From Hippopus hippopus (lineage: Eukaryota > Mollusca > Bivalvia > Cardiida > Cardiidae), in the NCBI GenBank assembly GCA_946811185.2, contig OX328112.1:16473215-16537214 (forward strand): a stretch of DNA of 64,000 nt, in the 5' to 3' direction. Numbering within the stretch: the stretch's first letter is position 1; every line of letters begins with the position of its first letter. Positions 38,812 to 49,800 of the stretch are shown here, piece after piece. A program made the position numbers and the translations under genes. A model generated the notes under the pieces. It made no database searches, was not told the DNA's origin, and saw only the letters and a program-made list of their open reading frames with translations.

Positions 38812-39062
38812 GAGTCATGCTCTGGTAGAAGAGGGCTTAATGCATCTCCGTGATACATGATACAAAACAAGACATCACAGAGTTATGCATCCATGAAATC
38901 CATTTTTCTGATAATCTACAAGAGCTGGAGGTAGAATGGTCCTTTACCATGCAGAAAATTGACCGCTGGCAAAAAGTTTCGACCCATGTCAGCCTGCGCA
39001 GGCTGAAATGGGTAGATACTTTTTGCAGATACATTTAGCCCACTTTTCACAGAGCATGGCTG
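38812..39062 (+). mobile_element. GAGCCATG MITE, full length
   Basis: GAGTCATGCTCTGGTAGAAG AGGGCTTAATGCATCTCC ... GCAGATACATTTAGCCCAC ... AGAGCATGGCTG. The central hairpin lost about 13 bases (TCAGCCTGCGCAGGCTGA remains). Confidence 0.82.
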
Positions 39063-39225
39063 ATTTTCAATTTGTCTATCCTAGCACATAACAAAAACAA
39101 AAAAAAAAAAACTTAACATGCATTGATACAAAACCAACTTTTTTTGCATGTCCGGACAAAAATATTTCACTATATCTATTTTCACGAATGTCACGCGTCT
39201 TGTTCGTTTGTTTTGGTTTTGTCCA

Positions 39226-39520
39226 CAGGCCGTTTTCAACAATATTTCAGTTATATCGCGACGGCTCGTGTATACTATCCTGGAGTTTCTTTTACTAGTG
39301 ACCTCCTTCGAACAACATTCTAACCAAGCCACATATCTTCACTATATTTTTAATATGATTGTTTTGTCTGTTGTAAATTATGTTATCCACTGATGAATAA
39401 AATGTTTAAACTGAGCCACTGTCTCCTTTCCCTCGTGAACATCGTCACAACAATAAGCAGCTAATCTATCAGCAAACGTATCACCTCGTGAAAACATTGA
39501 TGATGATCTCAAGTCAACAT
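39226..39520 (-). repeat. SINE-tail repeat family, diverged
   Basis: GCCGTTTTCAACAATATTTCAGTTATATCGCGACGG, CTGGAGTTTCTTTTACTAGTG, AACATTCTAACCAAGCC at the start; the later part is interrupted by AT-rich sequence. Confidence 0.6.
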
Positions 39521-39814
39521 AACGTCACAATCACACCCAGTATGAATTGTCTGACCTTACTCTTAAAACAGCTTCGTGTTTCGATGTCCCTGCGGAGAAA
39601 AGCTTTTGAAGACACTGTTAGAAAAGGATAAAATGGTGGTAACTAGCTTCTTTTCCGAATTAATTTCCCGCAGGTTTGGGAGGGGAACTATCGAATCAGA
39701 GATTGGCCTAGACGGGATACGAACAGACGCTCTAAGGTTAACTAATATTGTATGTTACCGACTGGACCACACTTCAACAGTAAATCTAGACCTGCTTATT
39801 TGCAGATTTTATAC

Positions 39815-40155
39815 GGAATACCGTTAGGGCCATCGCCTATGACTGTTGATTTTAAACGCGATGCTCGGTAGTACGATGGTGATAACGCGATAGTACAATG
39901 ATGATAGTGCGATATAAATATCGTGTTTTTATCATCGTACTATCGCTTTATCGTCATCGTACTATCGCATTATCATCATCATACTATCGCGTTATCACCA
40001 TCTCACTTTCGCGTTATCATCATCGTACTATCGCGTTATCACCATCGTACTATCGCGTTATCGTCATCGTACTATCGCGTTATCGCCATCTTACTATCGA
40101 GCATCGCGTTTAAAATCAACAAATTCATAGGCGATGGCCCTAACCGTATCCCGTA
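39815..40155. mobile_element. inverted-repeat element filled with a 21-bp minisatellite
   Basis: Flanks are inverted copies: ACCGTTAGGGCCATCGCCTA TGA ... GATTTTAAACGCGATGCTCG on the left, CGAGCATCGCGTTTAAAATC ... TAGGCGATGGCCCTAACCGTAT on the right. Between them about ten units of ATCGTACTATCGCGTTATC(A/G) run towards the right, and two or three reversed units follow the left flank. Confidence 0.82.
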
Positions 40156-40499
40156 ATTTTACCATAAGCGGACACTCCTAGTTTATTCATACCGTCTGTC
40201 TGAGCGTGCTAGTGCAAAAAAAGGCCCTCACTAAAATCGTGTACTACTATTTTAGATCAAGATCAGACCGCATATTGTGGTCTTGTCTTCGTCTAGATTA
40301 TTTGCTAAGGTACCCTAAACTCGCCTTTAAATAGTGCCGAAAGCGTCAAGACAGTATGTTTCAAACTTCTATCCGATTTCTCTGTGCTATATAATACTTT
40401 CAATAATTTGATTATGTCGCCATTTTAATCCCGGTTTTCGTCTGTCATTTTAACGGGAAACAGTTGACTTGAAATAACTTTTAACTACCAGTGCTCACT

Positions 40500-40727
40500 T
40501 GACCCTTTACCACACAATCCCACGAGTTAACGACCTTTTGGAGATAGGCATTTGAACAAATTGTGGAAAAAGTAGAAAATGCTGGTAACAAGCATTTTAT
40601 CCTTTCTCACAATGTTTTGTACCCTTTCAAAGAAACATTCCATTATTTGAGCTACATTAATTATGTCGAGTGCAAACACCCTCAAGTTTGACCAGTCTGA
40701 AATTTTCCAGTGAATAATGAGTCGAAA
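40500..40727 (-). mobile_element. TTAA hairpin MITE
   Basis: GACCCTTTACCACACAATCC ... hairpin AAATTGTGGAAAAAGTAGAAAATGCTGGTAACAAGCATTTTATCC ... TATGTCGAGTGCAAAC. Right terminus decayed. Confidence 0.7.
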
Positions 40728-40734
40728 AGTTCTT

Positions 40735-40852
40735 GTGTATGACGTAGATCAAAGCCAGACTGCATTGCTAGTGGTTACTTAAACAGTTTTTGTGTATGGC
40801 TTAGATAAAGATCAGACTGCTAAGTATTGTGCAGTGTGATCTCGGATCTATA
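40735..40852. repeat. two GATCAGACTGC hairpin fragments
   Basis: GTAGATCAAAGCCAGACTGCATTGC and TTAGATAAAGATCAGACTGC ... TGTGCAGTGTGATCTCGGATC, partial hairpins of the second TTAA family. Confidence 0.6.
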
Positions 40853-41187
40853 CAAATCATTTTCAAATGCTGCAGAAATCTTGCAGACGTGAAAAAATGA
40901 ACACACTCATTTGGTAGTGAACGAGTTAATTATACAATAAAAACTGACATTTTTCATTTCCCATAGTTTGAACAACATTTATTTTGGCGTCTGCAAAGGC
41001 ATTCATGTCTTAGATTTTAATGTCTGGTAAAGCATTAAACCGTTGTTATCGTTGATGACCAGCATCTGTTCTTTTCTCACAAAGGTTTCAACTTTCAAGG
41101 ACATATCCCATCACTTCAGTGCCCCATAAGTCCTCTACAAATGTTGTCATGTCTAAAAAATATTGTTGTCTGAAAACTAGTTTTACT

Positions 41188-41230
41188 TTACAAGAGAGAG
41201 AGAGAGAGCGAGCGAGCGAGAGAGTGAGCG
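41188..41230. repeat. (GA)n-rich microsatellite
   Basis: AGAGAGAGAGAGAGCGAGCGAGCGAGAGAGTGAGCGAG: GA units with CGAG variants. Confidence 0.85.
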
Positions 41231-41359
41231 AGTTTGGGTTTAAAAAAGAAAAAGCAAAACTAACTATAACCAAAATTACAATGAAAAATTTATTTCACTA
41301 TCAGTATTGATAAAAATAGAGCAGTATTCACTTTTCATTATATACCTTCATGACAGCGC

Positions 41360-41584
41360 AATTTTACTCAAATTAACAAATGATAAAATTTCAGACTTGT
41401 CCCAATTGAAACCCATTGTAGATACAAAATAAAATGTGGCTCGAATCATGGCATTTGTCTTTTAAAGGGTAGAAAATACATGTTTTGTGGGAAAATGAGA
41501 AAATGCTGGTAAAAACTATTTCCACCTTTTCCCACAATGTTTTCTACCTCAGGGTTGTTTAAACAAGGAATTGTGTGCTTAAAA
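41360..41584 (+). mobile_element. TTAA hairpin MITE
   Basis: TTAACAAATGATAAAATTTC AGACTTGTCC, GGCATTTGTCTTTTAAAGGG, hairpin GTGGGAAAATGAGAAAATGCTGG / CCACCTTTTCCCACAATG, CTCAGGGTTGTTTAAAC. Confidence 0.72.
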
Positions 41585-42759
41585 GCTGAATAATTACCAT
41601 GCACAGTTAAGATTTTCCACCCTGCAGCTTGTCCCTCTTGAAGACATACTTAGTATAGCACAAGGGGAAATTGACCAAAATGATTTATTGCTTCTTGACC
41701 AGGATGTTTTATTTGTATTCATGAATTTAACCTTAATTCATGCTTATTATCTATGCCATAAACTTTTTCAACACCAAACATAAAAACCCCATCTTTTTTA
41801 AGGCTTAAAATACAATCCACTGAAACTCAGAAAGATTTTTATCTCATAGGCTTGGCTAACGAAGCAAGTGTTATACATCAAGATCAGACTGCATGTATTG
41901 TGCTCCCTGATCTTGATCTATGTCCTCTACAAAAGGCCTTCTTTTCACATTTGGCACTCAAAGTGTTTTCAAAGTACATGTAAATATGATATCCTTTTGC
42001 CAAATAATATTGTGTTTTGACAAACAAGCATTTCAAAAATAAAGTGGCGAAAGGAGAGAATGTTTTCATCCCTTTCTAAGACAGTTCCTATTTATATTTA
42101 CTCTGCATTGAATATGCCATCTGAAAATGCTTTTATTATGGATGAATAATTGAGTTTTGCTGTAAGGTAAACACACGTTCCTGACATAAATAATGCAAGT
42201 TTTTATGTTTTTGAAGGTAAACTTCCTCAACCTTAGATAAGATGAAATGATGCCATACAGACAGCAATTTGTAATGCATTGAAAAGTATGGAGAAATTGC
42301 TTATTTTGAGTAATTTCTTAAGTTGAGCCAACTTGGTTGAATTCTGCTCTCAAAAGTATTTCAGTCATATATCATGGCGTCAACCGAATCATTCATGTCT
42401 TTCATAAGTTTCACAGAAACCAGGCTGCAGTTATGCAATTATGCAGTGCCTTGCTCAAGGACACTTTTACACAGACTGAACCTGATGGCCAGGATGAAGT
42501 GCTAAATTTCAATGAACTGGAGAATTAAAGTGTTTGCCATCATTAAATATATGCATAATTCTCTTTCAAACATGATAACAATCTTTGTTAAAACAAAAGT
42601 ACAAAATACAAAACAAAGCAATGTTTTCAACATATCACAGACAACTAGCTGTAAAGATGTACATTATAAAATAAAATACAAGTTGGTATATCTGTACATA
42701 GGTACAGCTCTTATTTAACCCTTAAAGTGCTTTTCACTTTTAAAGTGTCCTTGGCTGCC
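41585..42759. other. no gene seen; one hairpin fragment
   Basis: AT-rich. At 41875-41932 is a GATCAAGATCAGACTGCATGTATTGTGCTCCCTGATCTTGATC hairpin. 42355-42500 has a SINE-body-like stretch (CTTTCATAAGTTTCACAGAAACC, CCTTGCTCAAGGACACTTTT) without a head or tail. No coding evidence. Confidence 0.45.
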
Positions 42760-42815
42760 AGTGTAGATCAAGATCAGACTGCACTGCAGTCTGATCTTGA
42801 TCATCACTGTCTGCT
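42758..42815. repeat. GATCAAGATCAGACTGCA hairpin, nearly perfect
   Basis: GTAGATCAAGATCAGACTGC ACTGCAGTCTGATCTTGATC: 17-base arms with almost no loop, then CACTGTCTGC. Confidence 0.78.
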
Positions 42816-43080
42816 TTGCTGAGAAATTCCTAATAAGGGCGATCCTGAAATTGCTCTTATTAGGGTCTTATCTCTAGAGGGAAAATGTCAGTTGGCTCTA
42901 TTTGGTGCTCTAGGGGTAAATACTTAGGAGTACCACAATTAGACTATAATATAGATAATAGTGACATTCTAAGTCACAGAGTACTTTATAAATATAGTGG
43001 ACCTTTCTTAGTAAGAAAAACAGCCAAAATATCTAAATTTACAGGTAGATTTGGCCAGATTATGTCACAAAGAAGCTGGC

Positions 43081-43146
43081 AGTCTTGATCCAAAATCAGA
43101 CTTCACATTCTCTACAGTCTTATCTTGATCTACAGTGACTGCAAAA
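43081..43146. repeat. GATCAGACTTCAC hairpin
   Basis: GATCCAAAATCAGACTTCAC-ATTCTCTAC-AGTCTTATCTTGATCTACAGTG. Diverged copy of the same core; about 610-550 bases beyond the KIF9-like stop codon. Confidence 0.68.
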
Positions 43147-43692
43147 GCAACATACCTTGTGCTAAGCACACAATAAATTAATAGTCTCAGCATGCAATTA
43201 GAAATATTCATTACCTTCTAAAATAAATTTGTAGCAGAAGTCTTTGAAAATATCTTTGTAAAAGACTTGCCACATGAGTACTTGTGAAAACATTGAAAGG
43301 TTTAGGGTGAAAACGTTATGGGTATTGGAAAAATCGCTCAGAAACGAAAATTTGTTCTTTTGCAAAAATGCTTTCAAAAGTGGCCTGTTGCTACATAGAT
43401 CAGTATTCTGGAAAAGGAAATGTGTTGAACTGCCATTAAATTTTGTTGTCATGCCAAACAGCACAAAAACAAAAAGGCACTTTCAGTTTACAGAACTTAA
43501 TCTTTTACGGTATATGTTTACACAATTTGAAACCTTTAAAATACAAGATCATTCCAAACAGACAATAAAGAACACTTCATAACGATTCTGTTAGATTTGT
43601 AGTGTAAAAAAAGTTTGAAGATTTTAGTTCACAGTTTCATTAACAAGTTTAATCATTATAAAAAATATACATGTAGTCCAGTGCAAGAGCAA

Positions 43693-43806
43693 TTAATGTG
43701 TGACTTGTAACATTGAAGGTGGTTTGTTGCGAATCGTCATTGTTGGAGTTCCAGGGGCTCGTCTGTATGAGGGCTGAGGTTGAGACATGGCCATCTCATA
43801 AGTTTT
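43693..43806 (-). CDS. KIF9: KIF9-like last exon
   Basis: Acceptor TGTGATTTCAG; 37 codons and TAA. Encodes KTYEMAMSQPQPSYRRAPGT and a short basic end. Confidence 0.75.
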   Translation of the reverse strand, partial: KTYEMAMSQPQPSYRRAPGTPTMTIRNKPPSMLQVTH

Positions 43807-46800
43807 CTGAAATCACAGTGTGAGAGAGTGACAAAAGGTTGACAATGACTACTTGATGGTAATAAAAAATCAGACTGATAGTATGACGTAGTCATTATGT
43901 CTGAGCAAATAAAAGCATCTATTCTTTACACAGACATAATTGTTTACATCTGTATGCAATACTTGTACTTCATATTGATGGTTTATTCTTTATCAGACTA
44001 CAAATGTCCAAATACTATGCTTCAAAAAAGTGTATGAATGATGTAATTAATTAACTGTATCCTAGGCATAAAAAAATTCTTTAGGGTGACAAATGTACAA
44101 TTACCTCTTAATATCACATCTGTATTTAAAAGTAATCTATAATTCACCAAAGAAGAGAGTAACATTAATTTGGTGGCAATGCTCTGAAATATGTTGGCAT
44201 CATCAAATTTATTTGTGGGTTTGAAGAACACAGCGTGTACCAACAAGGACTTTTTTATCAACTAAAAACTAGCAAAAATGAAATCAAGGAAAAACAATGC
44301 AACATATTTTTTGGGGGAACAGAAGAAAGTGCTTCTGACATGACATTGTGTCTTTTCCTTTAGTGTTTTCAAAAGTTATCAACACAGAAGGTTGTTAGAA
44401 GGATAAATGCATTAGAATGAGTTCTGTCTTGACCAGATGCCAGAAGTCTAGACCAGAGCAAATCGAAAGTATTTACAGATGGCAAATATGGCTCTTATAA
44501 TTAGATTTCTCTTTGACAGAGCAGGCAACATTGTGGGAAGATGAGAAAATGCAAGTAACTAGCATTTTCTCCTTTTCCAACACTGTTTCCCAAATCATTA
44601 CATTTCTCAGGGTCTTTCAAACATAGGGTTATTTGGTAATGGGTGAAAGGTCAACATACCCGTCTCTGATGTCTCATTCGGGCATTCTGAAAGGCAGTGG
44701 ACTCAGGGTCATTCATTAACAGCTCCATCTGTAGTCTGTCAAATTTCTCTTGTTCATCTTCCAACTTTCCATGGCATCAAAGAAAAAATGTTACAAAAAT
44801 ATCTGAGAGTGCATATCTAGGATCAGACTGCATGTACCGTTCAGTTAAATTTTGATCCATATTGCCTAAATGCAAATAATTAATATTGTTGCTTACTTTA
44901 AACCTATGTACTTTATGTTGATTGTGAAAGAAGTTCTTCAATTTATATGATGAGTGCTTTGTGGATATCAAACCAGTACTCCAGCCACAATGGTTCCAAA
45001 GGCTAAGCCCTTTCATTATGGGATTTGAACCCGCAACCTCTGCTGTGATGCTGTGAGACGCTATACCCCTATCTTTCTGTCTCTCACACTTTGTTCAACA
45101 TTCTAAGGATTAACAATTACATCTGATCAATACTTCTATATTCCCCCCCCCCCCTTACACACACACACACAAATTAAAAGACACATAAAAGATACATCTT
45201 GATTTTTGCTGCGCTTCTTTGCTTTTTTTTCCCTAACATATTTTTCCAGTCTAATTCAATCCATATGTATTTTATGAATTGTTGGATAGAGGCATTTCTG
45301 CAGCAAGCCAAGTTTACGATTTTCCTTACATTACAAACCTACCTTATCAAATAAACCATTTAGATAATTAAAGGTTTGCAGTGTATGCTGAGTAGTGAAA
45401 TAAACTCTAGAATTTTGGTAGTACCAAACAGTGACTAACTCTTTTTACAAAACAATAAAACTTTAGACTTAAGCGAGTTGACAGCACTTGCAGACTGTAC
45501 GTGGGGTGATCAGAAAGAACGCGAACCACCCGATTATTTCAAAAACTACTTTACTTAAGATAACAAAAATTTGCACAGATGAACATTAATTACCTGGTTA
45601 CTTACTCAAGCGTTTAAATGATGTCATAGGCAAATAAGAAAAGAGTGACGTCATTTCAATGACATCACATACTGCGTTAGCGGTTCACAATGTCGGATGA
45701 CGTTTTATTTGAGCATAGAGTAATTATAAAGTTTTACGTTAAACTCGGAAAGACTTCATCGGAAATTAAGGCCGATTTAGATAAAGTTTATGGGGACTCA
45801 GCACTTAAGAAAACCAGTATTTGTAAATGGATTGGACGATTTAGAGAAGGACGCGAAACCGTTGAAAATGACCCTAAATCTGGCCGTCCATCAACATCAG
45901 TAACGGACAAAACTATCGCGGATGTGCAGCAGCATGTAAAGCAAGATCGTCGAGTTACTGTCAGGGAAATAGCTGACACATTTAGCATTTCCTATGGAAG
46001 TGCACAGGAGATTTTAACTGACAAACTTGGAATGTCGCGTGTTTGTGCAAGGTGGGTGCCTCGGCTACTGACGCCCGAGCAAATGGGGGTTAGGGTCGAA
46101 ATTTGTTCTGAAATTTTAGAACGCATTAGGAAAGAAGGATCAAACTTTACTGATCGTATTGTGACATGCGATGAAACATGGGTACACTTTTACGAGCCCG
46201 AATCTAAACAACAAAGCAGTGTATGGAAACATCCAACATCGCCGTCCCCTGTTAAAGCCAAACTTTCTAAGTCTGTTGGTAAAGTTATGTGCATCATGTT
46301 TTTCTCTTCTCAACGTTTTCTTCTAAATCATGTTGTACCTATACATACTACAGTCAATACTGAGTATTATGCCAGCATTATTCGAATGAATTTAATACAG
46401 GCCATCCGAAAAAAACAGCCGGAACTTCTATGGAGAGGCGTCATTTTACATCAAGATAATGCTCCCGCTCACAAAGCCAAACTTGTACAGGAAGTTTTGA
46501 AAAAACTAAACATAGAAACATTAGACCATCCTGCCTATAGTCCAGACCTGGCCCCAAGTGACTTTTGGCTATTTCCTGTTTTGAAAGATTCTCTACGTGG
46601 CACGCGCTACGAGAGCAGAGAGGAGCTAACCCATGCCATGACCGGGTCGTTGAGAGTGATGTCACGTGACGGGCTCGCGCACGTGTTTCGCGCATGGGAA
46701 TCAAGAATGAATAAGTGCATAGAACACAAAGGAGGTTACTTTGAAAAACAGTAAACATTCCAAGTTGATTTTTATAACAATATTCCGATAAAGGCACTGG

Positions 46801-49800
46801 TCCGCGTTCTTTCTGATCACCCCTCGTAAATAAAATGCAGCTTTAAAAAAAGCATTATTGATGAAAGGGTAGAAAATGTTGTGTGAAAGGGAGAAAATAT
46901 TGGTTACCAGTATTTGCTGCTTTTCTGTCAAAGCTTCTAAAAGCCTTCTTCTTAAAAGAAAATAGTCAAAAATACATAGAATAGGTGATAGTATGGCAAA
47001 AAGAGTTAAAACAGCTGACACAAAAATAAACAACTCACCATTGCATTTGGGTTAAAAGGTATAAATATGCCAGGTTTTATGCCATGTCCAGCACCCATAC
47101 TACTGGGGATATCGTCTGCTTGGTTGAGGAAACTTTCAGCATACCAGTTGTCAAACTCTGTAACAAGAATGATATTAAATAGAAGAATGTCAACTTAAAC
47201 TGCAGCAAAACAACAAATATCCCTCACAAGTTGCCTTGTCACTTGATCAGGACAAAAATTATCAAAGGGCCATAACTCCTGTAACAGATCTAGTTAACTG
47301 TACCAAATGATAAAATTTTAGACTAGTCTGAGTTGAAAGCATTTGCAGATGACAAATTTTATGTCACTCAAAAGATGAAATTTGTCTTGCATAGTGTAGA
47401 AAACATTGTGGGGAAAGGAGAAAATGCTAGTTACCAGCATTTTCTCCTTAACCCGCAATGTTTTCAAAAGCTTTTTGTCTTATAGTCGTTAAAAGTTGGG
47501 ATTATGTGGTGACGGGTTAACCAATCATAATGGAAACTGCAGGTGCAAAAATTCCCATAGTTGGAAGGCTTTAACTTAACATTTCAGTCTAATTGCAATA
47601 TCCAACATCAATTAAATTAATTTTAATACACTACCTGTTAAAGGAGAGATGGCATGCAACAGTGATGAATCATACCAGGTAGTGTTTTATTGAATTAAAA
47701 ATTATTTTATTTTGAAATTTGAAGTAACGATTGTCCTTTTGAAAAGTAGTTCGGTTCTGTACCCAGAATGCTCAAATCAGATAGGTACGTCTTTAAAAAA
47801 TGCCACCTAGCGGAAGATAATGCATCACAAATGGTAATCTAACTTGCCTTGTATTAGTCTCTGCCTGCACTGGTCCACCAGTTTCTGACAATACTGCACT
47901 TCTGCTTTCAGGTTTTTCAATTCGTCATAGTCATTTCTGTATGTCTGCTTCAGTTCTTTCAATTTCTTAATCTCTAAAAATTCACTTTCACTTATGACTA
48001 TATCTCCATCTTCATTATAAGTGAGACCTGTAAACAAATAAGCTTGTCTCAATTTTGGAGTGCAATTGTTCAGATTTATAAACAAAAGATAAACGCTTTA
48101 CCAGACAACAAAATCTTAAACTTGTCAAAATTGCAAGCATTTGCAGATGACAAATTAAATATGGTTCAAGTGATATAATTTGTCTTTGACAAGAGTTAAA
48201 AACATGATGGGAAAAATGATCAAATACTGGTTTCCAACCTTTTCTCCTTTCCCCCAGTGCTTTTAACCCATTACCACACAATCCCTACTTTTGACGCCCC
48301 TGAGAAAGAAGCCTTTGGAAAACATTGTGGGAAAAGGAGAAAATGCTGGTAACCAGCATTTTCTCCTTTTCCCACAGTGTTTTCTACTCTTCCCAAACCA
48401 AATTTTATTTTTTCAGTCACCTTTATTTTGTCGTCTGCAAATGGTTTCAATTTGGACCAGTCTAAAATTTTCTCGTGTGGTAAAGAGTTAAAAGGCTTCT
48501 TCTTTAGGTTCCGTAAAACACTGACTGTATTGTAAAGGATTATACAGCCTTGCCATAAAAGATAAAAACAAAAATGTTCAAGGACTGTTCAAGTTGACAA
48601 AGAAAACAATGGTTCTACCGTTTGCTTCCCTTTCCTCTCTAAGCTGATCCAGCTGTGTTCTTGAAGAGTCAATGTCAACTTTGGTCTGGTTGATTGTTCT
48701 TGCCAGCTCTGTGTACTTCTTCTTTTTTGCAGCCAAAATTTCTGCAAACAATACACCGATAACCTTTTATTCATCATTTCTTGTAGATGACTTTTTTATC
48801 TTGCTGCATACCACTTTTGAAAAGATTGTGGCTAAAGGAGAAATATTTCATACTAAATTGACTTCTCCTTTAACAATTACTTAAGTACCAAGCTGAATAC
48901 AAGTTATCACATGATTAACCCATCTTCTGATTTAAGGATCCTGAGAAAAAAGTCTTTATAAAGTATGGGAAAGCAGAATATACCATACTGGTAAACAGCA
49001 GTTTCTCCTTTTCCCAAGATGATTTTTTGCCCATCAAAGAGAAATCTGATCCTTTGAGCCATATAGTGATAAGTCACCTGCAAAAGGTTTCAATTTTTAT
49101 GAGTTTAAATTTTGTCATTCAATAATGAATTAAAAGAAAAGAAAAGAGTATTTTTCTGAAGTACAAAAAAATTCATGGGAAATGGAGAAATCCCTCGTTA
49201 CACAAAATTCCTGCCAACTATGTTTCCTAAATCTGTTAAAACTAAGGCTTCAAAAATTCATTTTTATATATAAAGTACACATAGTAGGTTAACTTGTAAC
49301 TTACAGTCTGTGCAGTCCTTGCAAGTTTGTGTTGAAACTTTTTGCTTTTGGTGAATTTTTTGTATGTTCAAGGACCATTCTACCTCAAGATTTAACCGGA
49401 TATTAGACAAAATGGATTTTATAGATACATAATTATGTGATGACTTGCTTGAAATAATGCATCTCAGAGATGCATTAAACCCCCTTTTGTCAGAGTGTGG
49501 CTCATATATACCTTCTTTGTAAGACATGTCATGCCTTCAGTCTTCTTACACTTACTTTACAGAAAAAGTTTGAACAGTGTAAAAGCCTACCTTTATTTTC
49601 AACTAAAATCCTATTGATTTCACTACCTCTCTCCTGTTTAAACTCTTCAAATGCCTTTGCTCTCTCTGGTGGAGTGCTGTATGGTAGAAAAATAAGTGAT
49701 CTTTGATTTGCATCTTATTTCCAGGCACAAGACATTTACCTACAGGCTGCCAAAGCTAATTTTATGTTCTCTTTTTACGACATTGTAGATTAAGATTAGA

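Larger units (their letters stand above)
45435..47009 (+). mobile_element. TTAA hairpin MITE interrupted by a mariner
   Basis: Left half 45435-45499 (TAACTCTTTTTACAAAACAA TAAAACTTTAGAC ... GCACTTGCAGACTG) and right half 46827-47009 (AAAGGGTAGAAAATGTTGTGTG, hairpin remnants, GGCAAAAAGAGTTAA). The two halves fit the family order with the mariner placed at a TA in the middle. Confidence 0.75.

Noticed and set aside
39890..40113. Regular repeat spacing suggesting a CRISPR array
   Set aside because: Units are contiguous 21-bp copies without unique spacers, inside an inverted-repeat element of an animal genome.
42885..43088. 67-codon plus-strand frame near the KIF9-like 3' end
   Set aside because: No domain and no splice partner; surrounded by hairpin repeats.
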